39,405 nt of DNA from Verrucomicrobiia bacterium (GTDB lineage Bacteria > Verrucomicrobiota > Verrucomicrobiia > Limisphaerales > UBA11358). The notes beneath the pieces are model-generated. The model was not told where the DNA came from. It did no database searches and was given only the letters and a program-made list of their open reading frames with translations. Where the stretch lies: positions 1 through 39,405 of the forward strand of contig JANWKE010000050.1 of assembly GCA_025451535.1 (NCBI GenBank), written 5' to 3'. This document shows, in pieces, positions 25,461 to 33,697 of this stretch; position 1 is the stretch's first letter, and the number at the start of each line of letters is the position of its first letter. The position numbers were made by a program, and so were the translations under genes.

Positions 25461-26150
25461 TCAATCAAAGGCGGCAATGACGGTTTGGCCGCCGACCACC
25501 CGGTCGCCGGGCTTCACCTTGATTTTGGCGCGGCGCGGCAGGTAAACCTCCACCCGCGAACCGAATTGGATCAGGCTGATGCGTTCGCCGCGCTGAACGA
25601 TGTCGTTTTCCTTGAGCCACGGCACGATGCGGCGGGCGATGAGGCCGGCGATGAGGCGTACGCCGATTTTTTCACCGCGCGGCTCGGCGGCCTCAAGGCC
25701 GAGGAACAGATTTTCGTTGAACTGCGCGGATTCGGTCTTGAGCGCGCTGAGAAACTGGCCGGTGGTGTATTTGTAAAACGCGACCCGGCCGGTCAGCGGC
25801 GCGCATTGCACGTGAATGTCAATCACGGAAAGGAAAATGGAAATACGCTGGCATTCGCCACCGGGGTATTCCGGCCCGGTCGTGATGTCAACCACATCCA
25901 CCCTGCCGTGGGCGGGGGAAATCACGAGGTTGGGTCCGCCGGGCACGAGTGGATCGGGGTCGCGAAAAAAATAGAACGTGAATACGGCAAACAGGCCCCA
26001 AACTGCGACCAGCGCCCACGTCAAATAGTTCAGGATGAAGAAGGCGGCCCATTTGGCCAGAAAGGCGACGACCAGCAACACCAGGACCGCCGCGCCCGCC
26101 AGGCCGATGAGCCGCAACGCGGCGAGCGAGGCTTTGCCAGAGTGTTTCAC
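25461..26150 (-). CDS. psd: Phosphatidylserine decarboxylase, short form
   Basis: Encodes 229 aa from a GTG start; the nearby ATG at 26158 is out of frame. It decarboxylates phosphatidylserine to phosphatidylethanolamine at the membrane. Two N-terminal transmembrane helices (about 11-33, 42-61) precede the catalytic part with 'FFRDPDP' and the self-cleavage site 'ISLIQFGSRVEVYLP', Gly197-Ser198, which yields the pyruvoyl group. His113 fits the conserved His. The usual SPADG reads SPAHG, with His81 in place of the Asp of the cleavage triad. It is the first gene of psd-pssA-lysE. Confidence 0.93.
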   Translation of the reverse strand: MKHSGKASLAALRLIGLAGAAVLVLLVVAFLAKWAAFFILNYLTWALVAVWGLFAVFTFYFFRDPDPLVPGGPNLVISPAHGRVDVVDITTGPEYPGGECQRISIFLSVIDIHVQCAPLTGRVAFYKYTTGQFLSALKTESAQFNENLFLGLEAAEPRGEKIGVRLIAGLIARRIVPWLKENDIVQRGERISLIQFGSRVEVYLPRRAKIKVKPGDRVVGGQTVIAAFD

Positions 26151-26274
26151 GCCGCCATGATAAAAATTTTGTGCCCCGCTTGCAATTCGGCATTTTCACG
26201 GCAACTTAGGCTCACGTTGCAAAATCCGGCAAGGGGCCGGAGGCGCAACGGGACCGAACAAATTCAAAACGATT

Positions 26275-26718
26275 ATGTCACTGAACACACCTGATTTGAC
26301 GAAGTTTCCGCCGCGCAGTCCGCGCGTGCGGCTGGGCGGCTACGTGATTTTGCCGCGCATGTTGGACAAGGGCCGGGCGACGGTTGCCGGCAAAAACGGC
26401 GAGTATCATTACGCCTGCCCGCTCGACCAGGGTTTCCTTGAATTCGTGGGCCTTGACCCGGAAGTCCTGAAAAAACAACTGAATAAGAGCGACTCGGAAG
26501 TGCTGGAATGGATCAACCAGAATGCCAAATTTAAGCGCACCATGCCGGAAATTCTTGCCTGGTCAGCGTGGCAGGAGCAGGCCGCGCCGGACAATCCCGA
26601 ATCGCGCGACCATTTCAATGAAATCCAAAAGGCCGCCGCTCCCAAGCGCGAAGACATCGCCACCTGGTTTGACGTGCTGGACGTGGATGATTACGTGAGT
26701 TTCGGCGGCAAAGCGTAA
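26275..26718 (+). CDS. DUF5069 domain-containing protein
   Basis: Encodes 147 aa. The opening 'DLTKFPPRSPRVRLGGYVILPRMLDKGRA' and 'YHYACPLDQGFLEFVGLD' are characteristic of DUF5069, a soluble family common in Verrucomicrobiota with no known function. There is no signal peptide or membrane segment. It stands alone between the divergent psd and the convergent greA-like gene, and ends in 'TWFDVLDVDDYVSFGGKA'. Confidence 0.88.
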   Translation: MSLNTPDLTKFPPRSPRVRLGGYVILPRMLDKGRATVAGKNGEYHYACPLDQGFLEFVGLDPEVLKKQLNKSDSEVLEWINQNAKFKRTMPEILAWSAWQEQAAPDNPESRDHFNEIQKAAAPKREDIATWFDVLDVDDYVSFGGKA

Positions 26719-26806
26719 AACTTTCAATTTTGAATTCTGAGTTGTGCGTCAACGCCATCAGCCTCGGGACGCACTCAAAAAAACAAGAATTAAGAACGCA
26801 AAATTT

Positions 26807-28681
26807 TCAAGCCTGCGGCTGTGGCGCCGGAACCGGTTCCGGTGCTTCGGCCAGCGGCGTGCCCGGGATTTTCCACGAGTCGATTTTTTCGATGCGATGC
26901 CGGTGGATGGCGCCGTGAAATTCAAATTCCACCTCCTCGCCGACCTTGCGATTCAGCAACGATTGCGCGACGGGTGAAAGATAACTGATGACGCCCTTCT
27001 CCGGATCGGAATCCCAGGCGCCCAGGATGGTAAAACTCTCCGCCTGGTTGGCGCCCAGGTCGGTGGCCAGGACGATGGTGCCGATGCCGACGGCATCGGT
27101 CTTGGCGTTGGAAAAATCCGTGCCGCGGGCGCGCGCCAGTTGCGCTTCCAGCTCCTCTTTGCGGCGCATGAGAATTTTCTGCATTTCCTTGGCCGCCTTG
27201 TATTCGTGGTTTTCGCTGAGGTCGCCGTAACTCCGGGCGACGGCGATTTCTTTTGAATTGGCCGGAATCTTTTTCTGTACGAGTTCCTCATACTCAGCGC
27301 GGCGGCGTTCGAGGCTTTCCCACGAAACCAGGAGTGCGCTGTCCTGCCGGGTCTGTTCACCGCTGACGAGCGATTGCACGGCGGGATGGGCCTTGACCAG
27401 CCGCGCCAGCAGCGAGCGTTTGTCCATGTCGTCGAATACGGGCGAGAATTGCAGAGCGCGCGTCAGATCCTTGACGACATCAATATCGGCGGACGCGGTC
27501 AGCTCGGCGAGCAATTCGTGGTCGTCGAGGATGAATTCGCGCAGGCGGTTGGAGCGTTTCTCATTAAACTGGTCGCGTTCCATGGCCGTGAGCATGGCGC
27601 GGAACACCTCCGGCCCGAGAATGTCGGCATAAGCGTCGCTGCGGTCGCGGCCCAGCCAGAGCAATAGTTCGCTGCTGGCCGTGTGCTGATTGATGAGGCG
27701 CGCGAGCGTTTCCTTGAGCACATCCATTTTGCCCTCTTGAATCAGCAGGCTGGCAAATTCACGGCACAGCTTGGCCGTGACAATGTTCAGCGAGCCGCGC
27801 AGAATTTCGTGCCAACGCTCGGGGTTCGCGGTCTTGTACGATTCCAACGCGCGATGATGTTTGGCGGCCGGAACCAATTCCAGCACCGGACCGAATTTGA
27901 CGTTTTCCTGCGACCAGATTTGGGTGTCGGTGATTTCGTCGGTGCCCGGCGGCAACCCGGCGACGGCGCGGAGTTCATCGCGAACGAAGACCGCTTCGAG
28001 CGCAACCGCGGGTTGGGTGCGCTGATGGGTGGCAATGTCCGTGTTGAGCGCCAGAAGGATTTCGTTGGCCGCCGACTGTTTGTCCGTCAAATCGGCTGCA
28101 TTTTTGAGGACTTCGCTGACCACGCCCACGCGTGCTTTCAAACCTTTCGCCGCCCGAAAATCCGCCAGCAACCGGTTTTGCAGGGTCGTTTCCTGCTCTT
28201 GAAAGACAACCGGTTCCGTTTTTTTCAGCGGCACGACAAAATGCCCGTCTTTCTTCATTTCGCGCCTGGCGGTTTCCCACCACTTCCGCCAGTCATCGCG
28301 AATGACATCGGGCACCAGCGCCTGCTGAATTTGGTCCGCCGTTGCCCTGCCACCATAACTGTTCAGCACCAGCTTGATTAAATCCAGATGCCGCGCCGCC
28401 ATTTGGTGCAGGCCTTCAAGGTCCATGGCTTTGCGCGCCAGGATATGGTCCTTGGAAATCGGCTTCAGTGATTCGGCGGCGAACGCCAGATCCATCGTGT
28501 GTCCTGGTTTGCCCGGAAAATCAATGGTGAACCGCGCGAACACCGTGTCCACGGTCTTGATCCGGCCAAAACCCCAACTGCGGTGCATGCAAAAACCGCC
28601 GGTAGCCAGTTGCGTCAATGGCTCGACGTGGCGGCCTTCAATCTTGCCCGCCGCCGCCAGTTTCTCAAATTCCTCTCTCAT
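26807..28681 (-). CDS. GreA-family transcript cleavage factor with long N-terminal extension
   Basis: Encodes 624 aa, about four times the length of ordinary GreA (~158). The last ~155 residues (451-605) are a complete GreA: a coiled-coil arm with the acidic tip 'YGDLSENHEYKAAKE' (Asp487 and Glu490 match the catalytic Asp and Glu), then the C-terminal globular domain ('VGIGTIVLATDL...ISYLSPVAQSLLNRKVGEEVEF'). The first ~450 residues are mostly helical with an N-terminal 'HRSWGFGRIKTVD' segment of possible SH3/CarD-like type, and end in a Pro-rich tail. It rescues backtracked RNA polymerase by stimulating transcript cleavage. Chlamydial GreA is also greatly extended, so this is probably a superphylum trait. 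It diverges from rsmB. Confidence 0.9.
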   Translation of the reverse strand: MREEFEKLAAAGKIEGRHVEPLTQLATGGFCMHRSWGFGRIKTVDTVFARFTIDFPGKPGHTMDLAFAAESLKPISKDHILARKAMDLEGLHQMAARHLDLIKLVLNSYGGRATADQIQQALVPDVIRDDWRKWWETARREMKKDGHFVVPLKKTEPVVFQEQETTLQNRLLADFRAAKGLKARVGVVSEVLKNAADLTDKQSAANEILLALNTDIATHQRTQPAVALEAVFVRDELRAVAGLPPGTDEITDTQIWSQENVKFGPVLELVPAAKHHRALESYKTANPERWHEILRGSLNIVTAKLCREFASLLIQEGKMDVLKETLARLINQHTASSELLLWLGRDRSDAYADILGPEVFRAMLTAMERDQFNEKRSNRLREFILDDHELLAELTASADIDVVKDLTRALQFSPVFDDMDKRSLLARLVKAHPAVQSLVSGEQTRQDSALLVSWESLERRRAEYEELVQKKIPANSKEIAVARSYGDLSENHEYKAAKEMQKILMRRKEELEAQLARARGTDFSNAKTDAVGIGTIVLATDLGANQAESFTILGAWDSDPEKGVISYLSPVAQSLLNRKVGEEVEFEFHGAIHRHRIEKIDSWKIPGTPLAEAPEPVPAPQPQA

Positions 28682-28715
28682 AAAAGCATCGTTTTTATTG
28701 CATTATGGAAGCACA

Positions 28716-30065
28716 ATGCCTCCATTAAACGTGGTGAACGACCAAAATCCAAGACAAATTGCAGCGGAAGTTTTACGGCAACAACGCGCCGGCGGCAGCT
28801 TTATCGAGGATTTGCTGGAACGCGCGTTGGCTGGAGCCAGGCTTCCCTCCGTTGATCGCGCGTTGTGCCAGGAACTCGTTTATGGCGTTGTCCGCTGGCA
28901 GGCCGCGCTCGACTGGCTCATCGCCCGAAAGACCGATGGCCGGGAACAAAAACCCGGCCTGCAAAACCTGCTGCGACTCGGCCTCTACCAGATCTTCTGG
29001 CTCAACCGGATTCCCGACCACGCCGCGGTGCATGAAACCGTCGAACTTGCCAAACGCAACGGATTCGGCTCACAAACCGGTTTTGTGAACGCTGTTTTGC
29101 GCGGTTATTTGCGCGAGGTCGAGGCCACCCAAGGGCGGCTGGCTGAACTTAAAGGTTCGCAACCGGCACTCGGCTGGTCGCACCCCGAATGGCTGGTGAC
29201 CCGCTGGCAGAAAAATTTTGGCGTGGGAAAGACGGCACAGCTTCTGGAATGGAACAACACACCGCCGAAAACATTCGCCCGCGTCAACCCGTTGAAAGCC
29301 GACGCCGGCAAACTGGTGGAAAAGTGGCGTGAGGAAAATGTGGACTACGATTTCGCCCGGCGCGGTTGGCTCGAAGAAAACCTGGTCTTCGAGTTGAAAT
29401 CGCATCCTCCCCTGGCGGCGCTGGATAGTTTCCGGCGGGGCTGGTTTTACGTTCAAGACCCCAGCACGCTGCTGGCCGCCGGCGAACTGGGTCCGTTGCC
29501 CGGCGAAACGATCCTGGATTTTTGTGCCGCGCCCGGCGGCAAGACTACCTTCCTCGCGCAGCTGATGAACAATCAAGGCCGCATCGTGGCGCAGGATGTT
29601 TCGGAAGAGCGATTGAAATTAATCCGGGAAAATTGCGTCCGTCTTGGCGTAATGTGTGTGGAGACGGTCATTAACGATTGGAACCGCCCTCACCCCGACC
29701 CTCTCCCCGAGGGAGAGGGTCGGGGTGAGGGAAAACGGTTCGATCGCATTCTGGTCGACGCGCCCTGCTCCAACACCGGCGTGATGCGCCGGCGCGTGGA
29801 TTTGCGCTGGCGGATTCAGTTGGAGGAAATTCTGCGGCTGCAGCGAACACAACTGATTTTACTCGAACAGGCCGCGTCGGGATTAAAGCCCGGCGGCGTT
29901 CTGGTTTACAGCACGTGCAGCCTGGAACCGGAGGAAAACCAGGAAGTCGTCAAAGAATTTTTGCACAGGCACAAGGAGTTCAGGCTGGAATCCGAGCGCG
30001 AATTGTTGCCATTTATCGATGGTGTTGACGGCGCGTTTGTTGCACGCCTGAAGCGGTTGCCGTAA
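28716..30065 (+). CDS. rsmB: 16S rRNA m5C967 methyltransferase RsmB with REP-derived insertion
   Basis: Encodes 449 aa from the ATG at 28716; the open frame before it overlaps greA antisense and is not family-like. An N-terminal NusB-like RNA-binding domain (about 10-145) precedes the SAM methyltransferase ('VQDPSTLLAAGELGPLPGETILDFCAAPGGKTTFLAQ'). Cys351 in VDAPCSNTG and Cys401 in YSTCSLEPEEN are the two catalytic Cys, spaced 50 apart as in E. coli. Residues ~324-339 (RPHPDPLPEGEGRGEG) come from a perfect palindrome inserted in frame just before the 'FDRILVDAPC' strand. The enzyme is otherwise complete and probably active. Confidence 0.95.
   Translation: MPPLNVVNDQNPRQIAAEVLRQQRAGGSFIEDLLERALAGARLPSVDRALCQELVYGVVRWQAALDWLIARKTDGREQKPGLQNLLRLGLYQIFWLNRIPDHAAVHETVELAKRNGFGSQTGFVNAVLRGYLREVEATQGRLAELKGSQPALGWSHPEWLVTRWQKNFGVGKTAQLLEWNNTPPKTFARVNPLKADAGKLVEKWREENVDYDFARRGWLEENLVFELKSHPPLAALDSFRRGWFYVQDPSTLLAAGELGPLPGETILDFCAAPGGKTTFLAQLMNNQGRIVAQDVSEERLKLIRENCVRLGVMCVETVINDWNRPHPDPLPEGEGRGEGKRFDRILVDAPCSNTGVMRRRVDLRWRIQLEEILRLQRTQLILLEQAASGLKPGGVLVYSTCSLEPEENQEVVKEFLHRHKEFRLESERELLPFIDGVDGAFVARLKRLP
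29687..29731. repeat. Perfect 45-bp palindrome (REP-like) inside rsmB
   Basis: Two exact 21-bp inverted arms separated by CGA; the left arm begins CCCTCACCCCGACCC. This is the widely dispersed 'CCTCACCC..CCCTCTCCC' type of repeat. It is 15 codons long and keeps the frame, giving PHPDPLPEGEGRGEG. Confidence 0.93.
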
Positions 30066-30076
30066 TTTCCCGCGGT

Positions 30077-30679
30077 ATGGAACTCGACCTGGAAAAACAA
30101 TTTGCCGACCGCGCGTATCAGCTGCTCGTCAGCCTCGTCACGCCGCGCCCGATTGCGCTGGTCACGACCCTCAGCCCGGACGGCAAGGTAAACGCCGCGC
30201 CGTTCAGCTTCTTCAATGTACTGGGCGCACAGCCGCCGATTGTCGCCTTCGCTCCCGGCGACCGCGACAACGGCACGCCTAAAGACACTGCCTTGAACGT
30301 ACGCGCCACGCACGAATTCGTTGTCAACCTCGTGGACGAAACCATTGCCGAAGCGATGAACCAATGCGCCGCGTCGCTGCCTTACGGCGAAAATGAACTG
30401 GCGCGCGCGGGCCTGACGGCGGCGCCGTCGTCACTGGTGAAACCGCCTCGCATCGCCGAATCACCGGCGAGCCTGGAATGCATGGAATGGGGCACGCTGC
30501 AAATCGGCAACAACCGGGTCGTTATCGGCATCGTGAAACGCCTGCACTTGCGCGATGAGTTGTTCGACCCGGAGAAAAAACGGATCCACACGGACAAGCT
30601 GTTCCTGATCGGCCGCATGGCCTCACCGCACTGGTACTGCCGCACCCGCGACCGGTTTGAAATGATCCGGCCGAAGTAA
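30077..30679 (+). CDS. Flavin reductase family protein (FMN-binding split barrel)
   Basis: Encodes 200 aa. 'TPRPIALVTTLSPDGKVNAAPFSFFNVLGAQPPIVAFAPG' and 'TALNVRATHEFVVNLVDE' are the FMN-binding split-barrel signatures. 'ESPASLECMEWG...NNRVVIGIVKRLHLRDEL' fits the C-terminal strands of the flavin reductase family. It probably uses NAD(P)H to reduce FMN, or binds FMN as a small oxidoreductase; the partner is unknown. It starts 11 bp after rsmB and may be co-transcribed with it. Confidence 0.88.
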   Translation: MELDLEKQFADRAYQLLVSLVTPRPIALVTTLSPDGKVNAAPFSFFNVLGAQPPIVAFAPGDRDNGTPKDTALNVRATHEFVVNLVDETIAEAMNQCAASLPYGENELARAGLTAAPSSLVKPPRIAESPASLECMEWGTLQIGNNRVVIGIVKRLHLRDELFDPEKKRIHTDKLFLIGRMASPHWYCRTRDRFEMIRPK

Positions 30680-30845
30680 TTGCGGTAGCGCCCGCGTCTT
30701 GCGGGTCAAATTTGGCGTCCCGCCGAATTTCGAGCATGGAGGAAATTTTCTCTTCCAAGAAGAATTTCGAGCGCTGGTTGTCTGCTGCAATTCGATTTCG
30801 GGCGCGACGCCCGAAACGACAGGCCGGAGGCCTGTGCTACCGCAA
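30680..30845. repeat. 166-bp multi-hairpin element filling a convergent gap
   Basis: The outer ends TTGCGGTAGC and GCTACCGCAA are exact inverses. Inside are several hairpins: CCCGC/GCGGG, AATTTGGCG/CGCCGAATT (one mismatch), TTCGGGCG/CGCCCGAA and ACAGGCC/GGCCTGT. It begins on the base after the flavin reductase stop and ends 3 bp before the fabI stop. No coding sequence is seen inside. Confidence 0.8.
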
Positions 30846-30848
30846 AAT

Positions 30849-31619
30849 TTACATCCCCATGATCTGGTAGCCGCAATCCACGTAAATGGTCTGGCCGGTG
30901 ATGGCGGCGGCACCGGGGCTGACCAGGAAAACTCCGGTGGCGCCCAGCTCTTCGGGTAAAACATTCCGTTTCAGCGGCGACTTGGCTTCGTAATGCTTGA
31001 GCATTTCGGTGAATCCGGCGATGCCGCGCGCCGCCAGGGTGTTGACCGGCCCGGCACTGATGCAATTGACGCGGATTTTTTTCGGGCCGAGGTCGTAAGC
31101 GAGATAGCGCGTGCTGGCTTCCAGCGCGGCCTTGGCCACGCCCATCACGTTGTAATGCGGCACGACTTTTTCCGCGCCGTAATAGCTCATCGCCACGACG
31201 CTGCCGCCGTCGGTCATCAGCGGCGCGGCGGCGCGCGCGAGCGCCACCAGCGAATAGGCGCTCACGTCGTGCGCCACGCGGAACGCCTCGCGGCTCGTGT
31301 TCACAAATTCACCTTCCAACGCGTCCTTGGGCGCAAAGGCGACCGAATGCAGGAGCAGGTCCAGCTCCCCGAATTTTTCACCGACGGTTTTAAAGACGGC
31401 GGCGATTTCCTCATCGTTGGTCACGTCGCACGGCAGGATAAGCGTGTCGGCGCCGAAGGTGGTGACGAGTTCGGTGACGTTGTCTTTGAGACGCTCGCCC
31501 TGATACGTGAACGCAAGTTTCGCGCCTTCGGCCGCCCACGCCTGCGCAATGGCCCAGGCAATGGAACGTTTGTTGGCGACACCAAAGACGAGTCCAATTT
31601 TTCCGTCAAGTAATGGCAT
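30849..31619 (-). CDS. fabI: Enoyl-[acyl-carrier-protein] reductase (NADH), FabI type
   Basis: Encodes 256 aa from the ATG at 31619 (MPLLDGKIGLVFGVANKRSIAW); 16 further codons upstream do not fit the family. A short-chain dehydrogenase fold that reduces the enoyl-ACP double bond, the last step of each fatty-acid elongation round. 'GVANKRSIAWAIA' is the FabI-type cofactor loop, and Tyr156 and Lys163 (Y-x6-K) are in the same numbers as in E. coli, with Tyr146 also present. It is the target of triclosan-type inhibitors in other bacteria. No other fab genes are nearby. Confidence 0.96.
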   Translation of the reverse strand: MPLLDGKIGLVFGVANKRSIAWAIAQAWAAEGAKLAFTYQGERLKDNVTELVTTFGADTLILPCDVTNDEEIAAVFKTVGEKFGELDLLLHSVAFAPKDALEGEFVNTSREAFRVAHDVSAYSLVALARAAAPLMTDGGSVVAMSYYGAEKVVPHYNVMGVAKAALEASTRYLAYDLGPKKIRVNCISAGPVNTLAARGIAGFTEMLKHYEAKSPLKRNVLPEELGATGVFLVSPGAAAITGQTIYVDCGYQIMGM

Positions 31620-31682
31620 AAGCTCGTTAAGGCGTCGGAGCGTAGAAAAAACGCCTCCCCGCTTCAACTCTTAAACACAGCC

Positions 31683-33488
31683 TCAATGCTTGAAGTAAAG
31701 CTCCTCGGCGTTCCAGGTGACGCGGTAATAGCTCAAAGGCGTCGGACGGACGTTACCGATGTCGGAGCGGATGGCGGCATAATACATCGGGGTTACCGTG
31801 AAAATCATCGGCACCTGCTCGGCGAGAATTTCCTGGACTTCATCAAAGTATTTTTTCCGCTGGTCCAAATTCAACGTTTGCATCTGCGCGTCCATCAGGT
31901 GATCCATTCGCGCTTCCCAATCGGTCGAAGGGCTTTTCTGGCGCGGAAACCACTGGTGGGTGTAGCCGCTGGACTTGAGGTTATTCATGCTGCTACCCGG
32001 ATCCGTGCCCATGTCGGAATAGAGTCCCAGGAGAACGCAGTCGTAATCGTAGGTGTCGTCAATTTTGGTGATGAGCGTGTTGAACTCGATCGGCTGGAAA
32101 ATGGCCTTCATTCCGAGTTTCTGCAAATCCGACGCGATGAGCACCGCCGTTTTCCCCCGCGCGCTATTGCCGGTATTGGTGTTCAGCACAAATTCAATTT
32201 TATTTCCATTGGCGTCGGTCAGAAAATCGTCGCCATTCCGCGTTTCAATCCCGATTTCCTTCAATAATTCCAGCGCCTTGGCCGGATCGTAAGGATATTG
32301 TTTAATGTTCGGGTCGTACCAGAATCCATAGCCCGGCGTCAGAAAACCGTAGGCGGGAATCCCGCGGCCGGAAAAGACGGATTTGATGATGGCTTCGCGG
32401 TCAATCGCGTAGGAACAGGCCTGGCGGAATTTCACGTTGCGAAACCACTTTAACTTGACCGGATCCACGTACGGTTTGCCGGTCTTGGCATTCACATCGG
32501 TATTTTCGTTGAACCAAAAGAAACTGTTTTCCAGCCCGATGCCCGGTTCGAGCAAACGAAAACGGCCCTTGGCCGACTCGGCTTTGAACTGCTCGTATTC
32601 GTACGGATAGATAAAATCGTCCGCGTCGCTCTCGCCGCTCAGGAAGCGCAGTGACATCGCATTCATATCCGGCACCACAGTAAAAATCATGTTGTCGAAA
32701 TAAGGTAGCCGCTGGCCGTTGCTGTCCACTTCGCAAAAATACGGATTGCGCTCCAGCATGGTATATTGCGCCGCCTTGTATTCCTTGAGGCGATACGGTC
32801 CGCTGCCAACGATGTCCTCCGGTTTCCAATTCACGCCGTACGCCGATGAGAAGGTTCCGTTGGCAACGTATTTCTCCAAAACATGCTTTGGGTAGATGGC
32901 CACGCCTGCGCCGAAAGCCGCCAAAAACGGCGCATACACTTCCGGTGTTACGACTTTGATCGTCAGGTCATCTACTTTGGTCACGGTAAATTCTTTCCCG
33001 TTCACAATAAAAGGGTCTTTGATAGCGCTGGGAATCGCCGGATTGTAAATCACCTCGTTCCAGGTGAAGATCACGTCATCTGCCGTCAACGGCGCACCGT
33101 CGCTCCAGCGCAGATTTTTTCGCAGCGTGAAAGTCCAGGTTTTGCCGTCCGGTGAATTGGTCCATGACTCCGCCAGACCGGGTTTTACCGTTTGCGTCGG
33201 CACATCGAAATTCAACAGTCCCCAGAACATGAGCCGGCCGATATCCATGGACGACGATTCGTTGGCGATGAGGTAATTGAAAGTCTTTGGATCACCCAGC
33301 TCGGCCACCACAAACTTTCCTCCGGGAACACCCGGCGTGCACTTCACCACCACCGGCGGCTCGGGCAGCGGATAATTCGTTACGGAACCGGCCGACGAAG
33401 TGGTTTCGGATTTTTTGCCGCAGCCGGAAAGGCAGGCGATGACTGTGCCCAGGGCCACGGAGCTCCAAGCGAATTGTTTAATGTTCAT
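31683..33488 (-). CDS. Peptide ABC transporter substrate-binding lipoprotein (SBP family 5)
   Basis: Encodes 601 aa with a lipobox LSGC (Cys23) after a hydrophobic signal, so it is a membrane-anchored lipoprotein. The SBP_bac_5 fold is recognisable from 'GLAESWTNSPDGKTWTFTLRKNLRWSDGAPLTADDVIFTWN', 'SGPYRLKEYK', 'RFRQACSYAIDREAI'-like text and the C-terminal 'VRPTPLSYYRVTWNAEELYFKH'. It captures oligopeptides or similar solutes and hands them to the OppBC channel. It is divergent from oppBCDF across a 209-bp region, an unusual layout since it is commonly the first gene of the operon. Confidence 0.93.
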   Translation of the reverse strand: MNIKQFAWSSVALGTVIACLSGCGKKSETTSSAGSVTNYPLPEPPVVVKCTPGVPGGKFVVAELGDPKTFNYLIANESSSMDIGRLMFWGLLNFDVPTQTVKPGLAESWTNSPDGKTWTFTLRKNLRWSDGAPLTADDVIFTWNEVIYNPAIPSAIKDPFIVNGKEFTVTKVDDLTIKVVTPEVYAPFLAAFGAGVAIYPKHVLEKYVANGTFSSAYGVNWKPEDIVGSGPYRLKEYKAAQYTMLERNPYFCEVDSNGQRLPYFDNMIFTVVPDMNAMSLRFLSGESDADDFIYPYEYEQFKAESAKGRFRLLEPGIGLENSFFWFNENTDVNAKTGKPYVDPVKLKWFRNVKFRQACSYAIDREAIIKSVFSGRGIPAYGFLTPGYGFWYDPNIKQYPYDPAKALELLKEIGIETRNGDDFLTDANGNKIEFVLNTNTGNSARGKTAVLIASDLQKLGMKAIFQPIEFNTLITKIDDTYDYDCVLLGLYSDMGTDPGSSMNNLKSSGYTHQWFPRQKSPSTDWEARMDHLMDAQMQTLNLDQRKKYFDEVQEILAEQVPMIFTVTPMYYAAIRSDIGNVRPTPLSYYRVTWNAEELYFKH

Positions 33489-33510
33489 TTTGCTTTCAAC
33501 AGTTTGAACG

Positions 33511-33565
33511 ACGAAGAAACAAAGTAACGAAGACGGAGGATTTCAACAACTTTTCGTTTCTTCGT
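33511..33565. promoter_or_regulatory. Inverted repeat in the divergent SBP/oppB intergenic region
   Basis: ACGAAGAAAC (33511-33520) is the exact inverse of GTTTCTTCGT (33556-33565), and AACGAAGAC lies between them. The position between two divergent genes would suit an operator, but the sequence also resembles repeat debris of this genome. No promoter hexamers were convincing. Confidence 0.3.
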
Positions 33566-33570
33566 TGCCT

Positions 33571-33632
33571 GCAGCAACCGACGCAAGTCGGCTCACCTTC
33601 AGAAAATGGAGCGAACTGACGTTCGCTGCTGC
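33571..33632. repeat. Y-shaped palindrome upstream of oppB
   Basis: Outer arms GCAGCA and TGCTGC enclose two perfect hairpins, CCGAC-GCAA-GTCGG and AGCGAAC-TGAC-GTTCGCT. The layout is the same as in the elements at 17120-17173 and 39355-39405. It ends 65 bp before the oppB start. Confidence 0.65.
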
Positions 33633-33697
33633 CGACGCTCTTTCTTTTCACTCGCCAAGCGCGCCGGGTTTTTGCCACGTTGCCGGGCGTTATTGCA

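Noticed and set aside
28374-28715. Upstream extension of rsmB
   Set aside because: It overlaps the divergent greA-like gene and does not look like RsmB; the family start fits the ATG at 28716.
29687-29731. The perfect palindrome as a transcription terminator
   Set aside because: It lies inside the rsmB coding frame with essential catalytic sequence after it and has no T-run.
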